NCBI RefSeq assembly: GCF_030413615.1
Contig: NZ_CP129236.1
Coordinates: forward strand, 666,001 to 730,000
Source of the DNA: Planococcus shixiaomingii
Lineage (GTDB): Bacteria; Bacillota; Bacilli; Bacillales_A; Planococcaceae
Length of the DNA stretch: 64,000 nucleotides
Direction of reading: 5' to 3'
Each line of letters opens with the position of its first letter. Position 1 is the first letter of the stretch. The notes under the pieces are model-generated. The model saw only the letters and a list, made by a program, of their open reading frames with translations. It ran no database searches and was not told the origin of the DNA. The translations under genes and the position numbers were made by a program. Shown in pieces: positions 43,132 through 51,674 of the stretch.

Positions 43132-44079
43132 ATGTCTGGGCACTTAAAACTTTCAATGGAAATTTGGCCGAATATGCCATGGGGGCGATTGGAAATTGCC
43201 GGGCCGGCAGCGAACAGCTGGGGAAATAAATCCCTCGAATGGTGCGTCAACACGATCGCGGATTACGGTTATGAAGGGTTTGATGTAGTCTATCCAAAAA
43301 TTATGGAACTGCGCCCTCATGAGTACGAAGATGAAGTGAAAAAAGTGAGAGCAGCCATGAGCAAACGCAACATCGCTTTTGCTTCGATAGGGGCGCATAC
43401 GACGTTTGTCACTCCGCGGTATTTTGACAGGGAAAACGGCATCGCCAAGTTTAAAAAAGCGATTGACGCAGCTGCCGATATGGGAGCGGAAACAGTGGTC
43501 ACTTTAGTCGGCGATGGCTACTACGATCCGCCGCTGTATAACTTGATGACCCGCAAAGAAGCTTGGAACCAGGTAGTGACCGCGACACAGGAAGTAGCGG
43601 ACTATGCAAAGCAAGTAAACATTGATGTCAGCATCGAATTGATTCAAGGAACCATCATTAATGACATCCAATCCACGTTAAAGCTTTTCGAACAAGTAGA
43701 TCGTCCGAATGTGTATTGCTGCGTGGATGTCGGGACGTTTTATACGACGGTAAAACCGAAAATGCCGATCAAAGAAGCGATAAAAAAATTAGGGGACCGG
43801 GTCAAAGTTGTCCATGTGAAAGACGAGGTCGGCTTCCCTAACATTATGCAATCGCAGCACGTCTGGTTTGGCGGCGGTTTTGTAGACTTCACGGAAATGG
43901 CTGAAGCCCTTAAGGAAATCAATTATCAGCATTTTAATGCAGTTGAATGGGAAGCATGGCAAGCAGGTGGATTGTTTGGTGTCGGGGAACCATCCGGGAT
44001 CGGGTTAAATGATTTTGACCGTGTGGCGGTTGAAGCGAAAGAGTTCCTGGAAGAACACGGCTGGGGAAAGCCTGAGTGA
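43132..44079 (+). CDS. Sugar phosphate isomerase/epimerase family protein (xylose isomerase-like TIM barrel)
   Basis: A 315-residue TIM-barrel enzyme. Likely metal ligands are Glu in DVSIELIQG, Asp in YCCVDVGTFY, His in VKVVHVKDEVG and Glu in NAVEWEAWQAG, the order seen in xylose isomerase-like epimerases and IolE/IolI-type dehydratases. The N-terminus (LKLSMEIWPNMPWGRLEI) and GVGEPSGIGLNDFDRV are unusual, so this is not a close relative of a named enzyme that I know. ATG at 43132 lies nine bases after AGAAGGG. The next gene starts two bases after its stop. It probably isomerises or dehydrates an intermediate of the cluster's substrate. Confidence 0.78.
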   Translation: MSGHLKLSMEIWPNMPWGRLEIAGPAANSWGNKSLEWCVNTIADYGYEGFDVVYPKIMELRPHEYEDEVKKVRAAMSKRNIAFASIGAHTTFVTPRYFDRENGIAKFKKAIDAAADMGAETVVTLVGDGYYDPPLYNLMTRKEAWNQVVTATQEVADYAKQVNIDVSIELIQGTIINDIQSTLKLFEQVDRPNVYCCVDVGTFYTTVKPKMPIKEAIKKLGDRVKVVHVKDEVGFPNIMQSQHVWFGGGFVDFTEMAEALKEINYQHFNAVEWEAWQAGGLFGVGEPSGIGLNDFDRVAVEAKEFLEEHGWGKPE

Positions 44080-44080
44080 A

Positions 44081-45280
44081 ATGAAAAAGCAAAGTGAAGA
44101 ACGGATCGAACAAGTTGATGCTGCTGAAATTATCAATTTGGTATGTGAACTGATAAGAATCGAAAGCCATCAAGAAAAAGAAGGCCATGAAAAAGAAGTC
44201 GCGGAGTTTTTAAAAAATTTTTTTGAAGCAGAAGGAATTGAAGTTGAGCTCCAAGAGGTGATAGATGGCCGGGCAAATGTGATTGCGAGGCTGCGGGGAA
44301 ATGATACCGCACCGGCTCTATTGTTAAATGGGCATACGGATACGGTGCCGCCTTATGGCATGAAGGACGCCTTTCGGCCGAAAGTCGAAGACGGGAAAAT
44401 CTACGGTCGTGGAAGTGTGGATATGAAAGGTGCGCTCGCTGCAATGGCTTATGCGCTTGTGTCGATCAAGCGCAGCGGTATTTCGTTAAAAGGAGATGTG
44501 GTTTTTGCAGCGACGATAGGCGAAGAAAATTACAGCCCAGGCGCTTTTCATCTGTTAAACAGTGGATTGAAAGCAGACTACGCGATTGTCGGGGAAGCGA
44601 CTGAAATGCAAGTGGGAGTTGCCCATAAAGGCGTGGTATGGGGAGAAGCTGTTTTCAAAGGGAAAGCTGTCCATGGCAGCGTTCCCGACAAAGGGATAAA
44701 TGCCATTTACAAAGCAACAAAATGGATTGGCAAAGTGATGGATGAATACATTCCAAAACTTGACGAAAAAGAACATCCGCTGCTTGGCAAACCGACGATC
44801 AATATTGGCGAAATACACGGAGGCACCCGTCCCGTTATTGTGCCGGACGAATGCATCGTCAAGTTCGAACAGCGTTTGCTTCCGGACGAAAAGGAAGAAG
44901 AAATCATAAAAGATCTGCAGGCCCTTATTGATGAACTTGCCAAAACAGATGAAGACATGGACGGCACAGTGAACGAACTGCCGGTGTTTCGGGGAGTTCC
45001 GCACCGTGCATTAGAAGCCGACCCGGACAGTTTGATCGTGAAGGAATTGTGCAGGTCGTATGAACGGGAATTTGGTGAAACCACTCAAGTAATCGGGCTT
45101 CAGTATTGGACGGATGGGGCTCTGCTGAACGAAATCCCAGGAATTCAAACAGTGGTTTGCGGTCCGGGCAATATCGAACAAGCGCATTCTTCTGACGAAT
45201 TTATTTCGATTGAGCAGCTGCTGGCGGCATATCGGATGTACCTCAATACAGCGGACAGCATTTGCATAAAAGGGAGGTGA
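44081..45280 (+). CDS. M20 family metallohydrolase (ArgE/DapE type)
   Basis: A 399-residue zinc amidohydrolase. Metal and catalytic residues: His85 and Asp87 in LLNGHTDTVP, Asp114 in GRGSVDMKGA, Glu148-Glu149 in TIGEEN, Glu172 in IVGEATE, and the final His in EQAHSSDEF. A dimerisation lid domain is inserted (about 185-300). Such enzymes remove acyl groups from N-acyl amino acids (ArgE, DapE, aminoacylase). Within this cluster it may deacylate the imported compound or an intermediate. The ribosome site is weak (GGGGAAAG), but the one-base gap to the preceding stop suggests coupling. Confidence 0.85.
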   Translation: MKKQSEERIEQVDAAEIINLVCELIRIESHQEKEGHEKEVAEFLKNFFEAEGIEVELQEVIDGRANVIARLRGNDTAPALLLNGHTDTVPPYGMKDAFRPKVEDGKIYGRGSVDMKGALAAMAYALVSIKRSGISLKGDVVFAATIGEENYSPGAFHLLNSGLKADYAIVGEATEMQVGVAHKGVVWGEAVFKGKAVHGSVPDKGINAIYKATKWIGKVMDEYIPKLDEKEHPLLGKPTINIGEIHGGTRPVIVPDECIVKFEQRLLPDEKEEEIIKDLQALIDELAKTDEDMDGTVNELPVFRGVPHRALEADPDSLIVKELCRSYEREFGETTQVIGLQYWTDGALLNEIPGIQTVVCGPGNIEQAHSSDEFISIEQLLAAYRMYLNTADSICIKGR

Positions 45281-45284
45281 GCGC

Positions 45285-46451
45285 TTGGCGGAAATAAAAA
45301 GCCTTACTTGCATTGAATGCGGCCATGGCCATCAAGCGGAGATCTTTTATAAATGCGAGCGGTGTGAAGGAAGCTTGGACATTGAATACAACTATGAAAT
45401 GCATAGAGAAGAAGCTGAAGCTGCCGGGAAGAAGGAAAGCGGAATCTGGAAATACCGTTCTTTTCTTCCTGTAGCCCCAAATAGTGAACCGGTTACGTTG
45501 GGAGAAGGAAACACACCCCTTTTAAGAATGCCTTCTTTGGAAATGGAACTGGAGCAAAGTGAGATTTATTTCAAGAACGAATCGGCCAATCCGACATTGG
45601 CTTTTAAAGATCGCGCCTTATCTGTAGCGCTGACGGCAGCAAAACAATTCAATGTGGAAGGAGTGATCACAGCTTCTACCGGAAACACAGGCGTGTCGGC
45701 TGCCGCTTATGCCGCAAGGGCAAAACTGCCGTGCAAAATTTACGTACCTAAAAAAACACCGAATGAAAAACTCAGGCTCATGAAAATATATGGAGCAGAA
45801 ATCAGCTTGGTTGAAGGCAATTTCAGTGATGCCTATCTCATGGCGGCACAACAAGCAGAAACTACTGAATGGTTTAATGTGACGTCTACGTTCCTTAATC
45901 CGTACGCCGTTGAAGGAAACAAAACAATTGCTTATGAAATTCACGAACAGTTTGGCGATGTTCCGGATTGGATCGTGATTCCGATCGGAGCCGGTCCGCT
46001 TCTTGTTGCTTGTTTTAAAGGGTTTAAGGAATTGCAGCTTGCGGGCAAAACATCGAAGTTGCCGCGCATGGCCGGTGTGCAAGCGGCAAGTTGTGCACCC
46101 ATCGCAGCAGCGTTTGAAAACGGCCTAGAGGAAGTGGCGGCTTGGAAGCAGCCGATAGCAACAGTGGCTTCCGGGATTGCCGACCCTTTAACTACGTACC
46201 CAAAAGATGGCACAAGAACGTTAAAGGCCATTTATGCATCGGACGGCTGCGGGATTGCAGTTGAAGATGACAGGATGTTGCATTACCAAAAAAAATTGGC
46301 TATAGAAGAGGGAGTTTTTGCGGAACCGTCTTCTGCAACAGCCATTGCTGCTCTAGAACTCATGAAAAGGAAAGGCTACCTCCGTAAAAACGAAAGTGTC
46401 GTGTCAGTCATTACGGGCCACGGTTTGAAAGACTTGATGTCCATTCAGTAA
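45285..46451 (+). CDS. Threonine synthase-like PLP-dependent enzyme
   Basis: A 388-residue fold-type II PLP enzyme with an N-terminal zinc ribbon (Cys9, Cys12, Cys24, Cys27: CIECG and CERCEG). The cofactor Lys108 is in NPTLAFKDRA; the phosphate-binding loop is STGNTGVSAAAYAA. The overall shape matches threonine synthase with a rubredoxin-like start, but the gene is not next to hom or thrB and sits in a catabolic operon with RidA, so a lyase or eliminase acting on an O-substituted amino acid is an equal candidate. TTG start at 45285 after GGGAGGTGA. Confidence 0.82.
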   Translation: MAEIKSLTCIECGHGHQAEIFYKCERCEGSLDIEYNYEMHREEAEAAGKKESGIWKYRSFLPVAPNSEPVTLGEGNTPLLRMPSLEMELEQSEIYFKNESANPTLAFKDRALSVALTAAKQFNVEGVITASTGNTGVSAAAYAARAKLPCKIYVPKKTPNEKLRLMKIYGAEISLVEGNFSDAYLMAAQQAETTEWFNVTSTFLNPYAVEGNKTIAYEIHEQFGDVPDWIVIPIGAGPLLVACFKGFKELQLAGKTSKLPRMAGVQAASCAPIAAAFENGLEEVAAWKQPIATVASGIADPLTTYPKDGTRTLKAIYASDGCGIAVEDDRMLHYQKKLAIEEGVFAEPSSATAIAALELMKRKGYLRKNESVVSVITGHGLKDLMSIQ

Positions 46452-46484
46452 AACTTCGCTTAAAGACAAGAAGGGGGAAGAAAC

Positions 46485-47804
46485 ATGAAGAAATCGTTAA
46501 GTTTACTGGCTGTAATTCTAATGTTGATTTCAACAGCTTTAGCGGGATGCGGCGGCTCTGGCAACGAAACCACCAGCGGCGGAGGAGATAGCGGGGTTAC
46601 AGAATTGACTCTTTGGCACATGGAAGAGCCTCCAAACCGGGTCAAGCGATTCAATGAAGTAATCGAGGCATTCAACAAAGCCAATCCGGATGTTCAAGTC
46701 AAAGCCCAAGTACAAAGTTGGGGCGACGCGTACTCCAAATTTCCGGCAGCCATTAAAGCAGGAAATGGCCCTGACATGTTATTCACGATTCCTGACTATA
46801 CCACCCTTTTAAAATCTCTTAATGTAGTTCAGCCAGTGGATGACATGGTCGAAAAATTGGATGAAAAACACGATTTTATAGACGCTTCGTTAACGCCATA
46901 TCAATACGAGGACCATACATGGGCGGTTCCGGTTTTTGGGATGGTGCAAGCGCTATGGTACCGGAAAGACAAGTTCGATGAAGCGAATCTTGAAGCTCCA
47001 GAAACATGGGATGATTTAGAAAATGCAGCTCAAGCATTAACAAAAGGCGATCAATACGGCATCGCTTTGCCTGCCTCTAAATCGATGGCGACAGACCAAG
47101 TCATCTATAGTTTCATGGTGACTGCCGGAGCGAAAGATGTGATTGACGCCGATGACAAGGTAACGTTTGATACTCCTGAAACAGTGAAAGCATACGATAC
47201 GTATCGACAGCTGCTCAACTATTCTCCGGGAGACAGCAATACGTACCAGTGGGGAGAACCACAAGCCCAATTCAATTCCGGGACTGCGGCAATGGCAATT
47301 GAAAAAGGCCAGTACCTTTCAGCTTTCGAATCGGAATCTGGACGGCCGGCAAGTGATTTAGGCGTAGTGCCGATGCCAGTTGCAGAAGACGGTGAAGAAG
47401 GAAGCATCTATTATTCGAACGGAATTATGGTGTTGACCGACGATCAGAAAAAGCAAGAAGCGATTACAAAATTCTTTGATTATCTGTATGAACCGGCAAA
47501 TTACGCTCAATTTGTAAATGCAGAGCCAGGCTTATTCCTGCCAGTGACACAAACAGGATACGACTCGGAGGAATACTGGAACGATCCGGTGATTTCTCAA
47601 TATAAAGAACAAGTCGAAGTACTGCTGGACGCATCTGAGGAAGGCGAGCTATTTGGATTTACAGATGGCGTTTCCCCGAGCATCGGAAAAATCGCCGGTC
47701 CAAACTACATTGCGCAAACACTGGAACAAATCACGACCAATGGCATGTCACCGGAAGAAGCTGTCGAATGGGGCCAACAGCAGATGGAAAGTGCAATTGA
47801 ATGA
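46485..47804 (+). CDS. ABC importer substrate-binding lipoprotein (family 1)
   Basis: A 439-residue lipoprotein. Signal peptide residues 1-21 with lipobox LAGC (Cys22), Gly/Ser linker, then a MalE-like fold (LWHMEEPPNRVKRFNEVIEA, FNKANPDVQVKAQVQSWGDA, GPDMLFTIPDY). Several Trp and Tyr in the cleft region (HTWAVPVFGMVQALWYRKD) suggest a carbohydrate or glycoside ligand. Ribosome site AAGGGGG. A terminator-like hairpin and a composite repeat element separate it from its permeases. Confidence 0.86.
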   Translation: MKKSLSLLAVILMLISTALAGCGGSGNETTSGGGDSGVTELTLWHMEEPPNRVKRFNEVIEAFNKANPDVQVKAQVQSWGDAYSKFPAAIKAGNGPDMLFTIPDYTTLLKSLNVVQPVDDMVEKLDEKHDFIDASLTPYQYEDHTWAVPVFGMVQALWYRKDKFDEANLEAPETWDDLENAAQALTKGDQYGIALPASKSMATDQVIYSFMVTAGAKDVIDADDKVTFDTPETVKAYDTYRQLLNYSPGDSNTYQWGEPQAQFNSGTAAMAIEKGQYLSAFESESGRPASDLGVVPMPVAEDGEEGSIYYSNGIMVLTDDQKKQEAITKFFDYLYEPANYAQFVNAEPGLFLPVTQTGYDSEEYWNDPVISQYKEQVEVLLDASEEGELFGFTDGVSPSIGKIAGPNYIAQTLEQITTNGMSPEEAVEWGQQQMESAIE

Positions 47805-47810
47805 TGAGGG

Positions 47811-47839
47811 AAAAGGGAACAATCCGTTCCCTTTTTTTC
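47811..47839 (+). terminator. Terminator-like hairpin after the binding-protein gene
   Basis: AAAAGGGAAC/GTTCCCTTTT perfect 10-bp stem, five-base loop, seven T. Read-through is needed for the permease genes unless the repeat element supplies a promoter. Confidence 0.85.
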
Positions 47840-47912
47840 TAACCGAAAGAAGCTTGCAAACGAAGTGAACCTTTTGAAGCTATATAAGTTGAACTTAAAA
47901 TCTTTAGTTGTT

Positions 47913-48148
47913 GATATTCCGCAAAACAGCTTCGCTTTCCGCGGGCTCGCGCCGAACTAACTCGGGCTTTTTGCCCGAGTGGATTTCGGCACTTCGCTAT
48001 CCCGCAGGAAAATATTGACCAAAGGTAGTTTGGGCAATATTTCTGCGACGAAGCAGCGTAGCGATGCAACGCTTTTTCATGTCTCGAAGCTAGCGCAGCG
48101 ATGCAGAGACAGGAGCAAAAGTTCTTCTCCGCTGTTTTGCTCCATATC
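47913..48148. repeat. Family B element, long form (236 bp)
   Basis: Ends GATATTCCGCAAAACAGC and GCTGTTTTGCTCCATATC are inverted repeats. It is 115 bp longer than the 121-bp copies. The extra part contains GACGAAGCAGCGTAGCGATG and CATGTCTCGAAGCTAGCGCA, which also occur, inverted, at 24853-24965. Confidence 0.75.
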
Positions 48149-48207
48149 ATCTAGTCAACTTGCAGCAGAGCAGCAAGCTTCAGGCAGTCACTTAAGGACT
48201 TAAGAAA

Positions 48208-48304
48208 TCCCTTAGCTTCGGAGCGTCTAAGGGCTAGGCGAAGCGATAAGACGAGTGTTTTTCTCGGCTTATTGCGAGAGCCATGCCCAAAGCGACCGAA
48301 GCGG
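48208..48304 (+). repeat. Family C element, copy 2
   Basis: Shares GCGTCTAAGGGC, GAGAGCC.TGCCCAAAGCG and ACCGAAGCG with the copies at 62551 and (inverted) 24699; internal stem-loop. Confidence 0.75.
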
Positions 48305-48362
48305 TGTGTAAATGATACTTCTTTAAGTTCAACTTATAAAATAAAGACAGGAGGAATAAAAG

Positions 48363-49331
48363 ATGGGCAAAGGAGCAGCCGAAATGGGCAAGGGAGAAGC
48401 CTACGGAAAAGCACCTGTCATACCTCGTCCCCGGCAAGCGGAAAGCAAAAGCAAAAGGGGCGTCAAGTTCAAACATTTCCTTCCCTATTTATTGATCAGC
48501 CCGCTTGTCATCTGGATTCTATTAACGATATTTATCCCGTTGAGTACGGTAGTTAGAGAAAGCTTTTACAGTGCCGGATTTGTCGGAACTGAAAGTGAGT
48601 TTGTCGGTCTTCAAAACTACACGGAAGTTTTGGCATCCGGAGCTTACTGGGCTTCTTGGAAAAACAGCTTAATTTGGGTAGTCGGAAATGGCATCCTGCA
48701 AACCGTTCTGGCTTATTCGGTCGCTTTGTATTTAAACAAAAGCAGCAGAATATCGAATACAGCCAGAACTTGGATGATCATTCCGTGGATCATCCCGACG
48801 ATTGTAGTAGCCATCTTCTGGCAATGGATATTTAATGGTTCCTATGGAATTATGAACGCCGTTCTGATGAACATAGGGGCGATTGATCAACCGTTAAATT
48901 TGCTTGGAAATCCGACCTGGGCGTTGCCGACCATCATTTTCATCAACTCCTGGCATTGGTTTCCGTTTTTAACGGTTCTTATTCTCGCGGCATTGGCCGG
49001 TATTCCGGAAGAGCTTTATGAAGCTTCTGCGGTTGATGGAGCAAATAAATTCCAGGAATTCTGGCACATTACGCTGCCTTCTTTGCAGCACATCTCATTT
49101 GCGCTTGGGCTGGTCGGGACGCTGTGGATGTTTAATATCTTTGATATTATTTACGCGCTGACAGAAGGCGGTCCTGCCGGATCCACCACAACAGTCTCCA
49201 TCCAAATCTACCAAGAAGCATTTGAGCATTTCGAAATCAGCAGCGCTTCTGCGATGTCAGTTGTAACAGCGCTCATCATGCTTGTTTTTGCGATTGTCTA
49301 CATCAAGTTTGCAGCACCTAAAGAAGATTAG
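48363..49331 (+). CDS. ABC sugar permease, MalF/UgpA type
   Basis: A 322-residue permease with a 45-residue basic N-terminal tail (KAPVIPRPRQAESKSKRG) before six membrane helices. EAA loop YEASAVDGANKFQEFWHITL. The start follows CAGGAGG by eight bases; the tail begins with an imperfect repeat, GKGAAEMGKGEA. Forms the translocation pore with the next gene product. Belongs to the operon of the binding protein at 46485, from which it is separated by the composite repeat element. Confidence 0.86.
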   Translation: MGKGAAEMGKGEAYGKAPVIPRPRQAESKSKRGVKFKHFLPYLLISPLVIWILLTIFIPLSTVVRESFYSAGFVGTESEFVGLQNYTEVLASGAYWASWKNSLIWVVGNGILQTVLAYSVALYLNKSSRISNTARTWMIIPWIIPTIVVAIFWQWIFNGSYGIMNAVLMNIGAIDQPLNLLGNPTWALPTIIFINSWHWFPFLTVLILAALAGIPEELYEASAVDGANKFQEFWHITLPSLQHISFALGLVGTLWMFNIFDIIYALTEGGPAGSTTTVSIQIYQEAFEHFEISSASAMSVVTALIMLVFAIVYIKFAAPKED

Positions 49332-49342
49332 GGGGAATTAAA

Positions 49343-50146
49343 ATGAAAGTGTTGAAGTGGATATACGCAATTTTCCTGACACTTCTGATTGTGTTCCCGT
49401 TTTACTGGGTGGCAATTTCTTCCTTCAAACTGCCGAATGAAATTTTGCAGCCCGATCTTTTTCCGAATGCTTGGACGTTGCAGCATTACAAGGAATTGCT
49501 GGTTGATACCCCTTACTTAATAAACTTGAAAAACAGTTTCATCGTTTCGCTGGGCACGATGCTAATTACGGTGCTTATTGTGGTTCCGGCATCGTACGCC
49601 ATTTATCGGATGGACTTTAAGGGAAGAGACTTTTTTTACAAACTTATCTTGGCCACGTATATTTTCCCGGCAATGCTGCTATTGGTACCCGTCTATCAAT
49701 TGATGTCAACATTCAATTTGGTCGATTCGCTTTGGGGGCTGATCATCATCAACGTTACTTTTGCAGCGCCTTTTGCAACATGGCTGATGAGCGGATTTTT
49801 TAAAGCGATTCCAACTGCTTTGGATGAATCCGCGGCGATTGATGGAGCGGGGACAATGAGAATTTTATTCTCCATCATTCTTCCATTGATTGCACCGGGG
49901 CTTGCGACGATTGCTATTTACGCTTTTGTCGTCTCTTGGACAGAATTCACGTTTGCCTCCATTTTGATTGCCAGCGAAGAATCGCAGGTGCTGTCGGTGG
50001 GGTTAAGCCAAATCATGGGGCAGTATACGGTGAAGTGGGGCTGGACGACAGCCGGAGCCATGTTGACGCTGCTTCCGGTGCTGATTTTCTTCGCATTCGC
50101 CGGCAAGTACTTTGTTAAAGGCTTGACGGAAGGCTCAGTGAAATAG
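49343..50146 (+). CDS. ABC sugar permease, MalG/UgpE type
   Basis: A 267-residue permease, six helices. EAA loop DESAAIDGAGTMRILFSIIL; first-helix exit FYWVAISSFKLPNEIL; end FAGKYFVKGLTEGSVK, typical for MalG-type proteins. GGGGG lies eight bases before the ATG. No ATP-binding gene follows: the next genes are a Gfo/Idh dehydrogenase and RidA, so a shared MsmX-type ATPase is required. Confidence 0.87.
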   Translation: MKVLKWIYAIFLTLLIVFPFYWVAISSFKLPNEILQPDLFPNAWTLQHYKELLVDTPYLINLKNSFIVSLGTMLITVLIVVPASYAIYRMDFKGRDFFYKLILATYIFPAMLLLVPVYQLMSTFNLVDSLWGLIIINVTFAAPFATWLMSGFFKAIPTALDESAAIDGAGTMRILFSIILPLIAPGLATIAIYAFVVSWTEFTFASILIASEESQVLSVGLSQIMGQYTVKWGWTTAGAMLTLLPVLIFFAFAGKYFVKGLTEGSVK

Positions 50147-50156
50147 GGGGAGGATT

Positions 50157-51185
50157 ATGGAACAGCTGCGTATCGGAGTCATTGGAGTTGGCCGTTTTGG
50201 CCGGCTCCACATGAAAGTGCTGAACCAAATTGCAGGATGCACAGTAACGGCAATTGCAGATGTAGACGACGATTTGCTGAGAGAAACGAGCAAGGAATTT
50301 AACATCGAAGCGGTTTTTAACGATGCATTTGAATTAATCAGGCATCCGGACGTGGATGTTATAGACATTGTAAGCAACGAAGATACTCATGGACCTTTTG
50401 CGATCGAAGCGATCAAACAAGGCAAGCATGTGTTCATTGAAAAACCGATCGCTACCAAACATGAAGAAGCGCTGGAAATTGAAAAGCTGGCGAAAGACCA
50501 CAATGTCCAAGTGATGGTGGGGAACATTAGCCGCTTTAGCCAGCCTTATGTCGCCATGAAAAGATCTCTGGCGAAAGGGCTGCTAGGAAGCATCGCGATG
50601 ATCCGGGCTAAACGGAATTTCAGCAAAGACTGGTTCGATCACTTCGGGCATCGGGTGCATCCGGTATACGAATCCGGCATCCACGACATCGATTTAATCT
50701 TGTGGTATGCAGAAAGCGCATGCCGACAAGTATTTGCGGTTGAACGCAATATAAGCGGGTACCAGTATCCGGACTTGTTTTCAGCCATTTTGACTTTTGA
50801 AAATGGCATAGTCGCTGCACTTGATTCCGCATGGCTTTATCCGAAAGGCGGACCAGTCAACCTGGTCGAAACGCTCGATTTGGCGGGGACGATCGATGCC
50901 GATATTGAAATCATCGGCAACACAGGAACTGCAAATTTTAAATTGGCCCATTCCGGCTACTCGTTATGGACGGATGCCAAGGTGTATCACCCTGAGCTGA
51001 CGTTTTGGACTACGGAACATGACGGCATCGGCGGGGCAATTCGCGCCGAACTGAATCATTTCATTTTGCAGGTGCATAAAAAGGAGGCTTCCCCAATAAC
51101 TCCGCTTCGGGATTCGGTTGAAGCATCAAGAATCGCGGATGCGATCGTGTTGTCCGCAAAAGAAAATCGCCCAGTAGCACTTTGA
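50157..51185 (+). CDS. Gfo/Idh/MocA family oxidoreductase
   Basis: A 342-residue NAD(P)-dependent sugar or cyclitol dehydrogenase. Rossmann loop G10-V-G12-R-F-G15 (IGVIGVGRFG); cofactor and substrate segment HVFIEKPIATK with the conserved Lys96; candidate catalytic stretch ESGIHDIDLILWYA with His-Asp (the usual H-D pair). The C-terminal beta domain starts near 125. It would oxidise a hydroxyl of the imported sugar or reduce a keto intermediate. GGGGGAGG precedes the ATG; spacing to neighbours is 10-12 bp. Confidence 0.87.
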   Translation: MEQLRIGVIGVGRFGRLHMKVLNQIAGCTVTAIADVDDDLLRETSKEFNIEAVFNDAFELIRHPDVDVIDIVSNEDTHGPFAIEAIKQGKHVFIEKPIATKHEEALEIEKLAKDHNVQVMVGNISRFSQPYVAMKRSLAKGLLGSIAMIRAKRNFSKDWFDHFGHRVHPVYESGIHDIDLILWYAESACRQVFAVERNISGYQYPDLFSAILTFENGIVAALDSAWLYPKGGPVNLVETLDLAGTIDADIEIIGNTGTANFKLAHSGYSLWTDAKVYHPELTFWTTEHDGIGGAIRAELNHFILQVHKKEASPITPLRDSVEASRIADAIVLSAKENRPVAL

Positions 51186-51197
51186 GGAGGGGACATC

Positions 51198-51674
51198 ATG
51201 GGCATTTATGATCGTTTAGAAGAACTGGGCATTCAAGTTCCGAAAATCGAACCCCGCTTTCATTTTATCCCGGGTGTGCAAGTGGGCGATTTACTATTCA
51301 TTTCCGGACAGACGCCTGAAATCGACGGCGAAATGCAGTATGCGGGAAGAGTGGGTGCGGATTTGGATGTTGAAACGGCCAAAAAGGCGGCAAGGCTGGC
51401 AGCCCTGAACTGCCTAGGGGAAATGGAAGCGGTGCTTGGCAGCCTGGAGCGCGTCCAACGCATTGTCCGCGTCATCGGCTACGTGAGGTCTGCTGAAAAT
51501 TTCGGGGAACAGCCGCTTGTCATCAATGGTGCCTCGGAATTGCTGACCGATATCTTTGGAGAAGCCGGCCAACATGCCCGCGCGGCTTTAGGGACGAGCG
51601 AACTGCCTTTCGGTGCTCCTGTTGAACTCGAAATGATTGTTCAAGTAAGGGAACCCGATGCTTATGAAATTTAA
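51198..51674 (+). CDS. RidA family protein (YjgF/YER057c/UK114)
   Basis: A 158-residue trimer-forming protein of the RidA group. Seen: GVQVGDLLFISGQTPEIDGE, QYAGRVGADLDVETAKKAAR, and HARAALGTSELPFGAPVELE, where the Arg is the residue that binds the imine/enamine carboxylate. The N-terminal part is longer than in archetypal RidA (about 128 residues). RidA proteins hydrolyse 2-aminoacrylate and related enamines released by PLP lyases, so its place in an operon with a fold-type II PLP enzyme is telling. It overlaps the next gene by 17 bases. Confidence 0.85.
   Translation: MGIYDRLEELGIQVPKIEPRFHFIPGVQVGDLLFISGQTPEIDGEMQYAGRVGADLDVETAKKAARLAALNCLGEMEAVLGSLERVQRIVRVIGYVRSAENFGEQPLVINGASELLTDIFGEAGQHARAALGTSELPFGAPVELEMIVQVREPDAYEI

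Larger units (their letters stand above)
47883..48338. mobile_element. Composite MITE-like element (456 bp) with 17-bp terminal inverted repeats
   Basis: TATAAGTTGAACTTAAA at 47883-47899 and its exact reverse complement at 48322-48338 frame a family B element (47913-48148) and a family C element (48208-48304). There is no transposase frame. The element lies inside an operon, between binding-protein and permease genes. A flanking TATA is present on both sides, but no clear target duplication. Confidence 0.65.

Noticed and set aside
47883-48338. Full insertion sequence
   Set aside because: Inverted ends are present but the interior has no transposase frame of any length.
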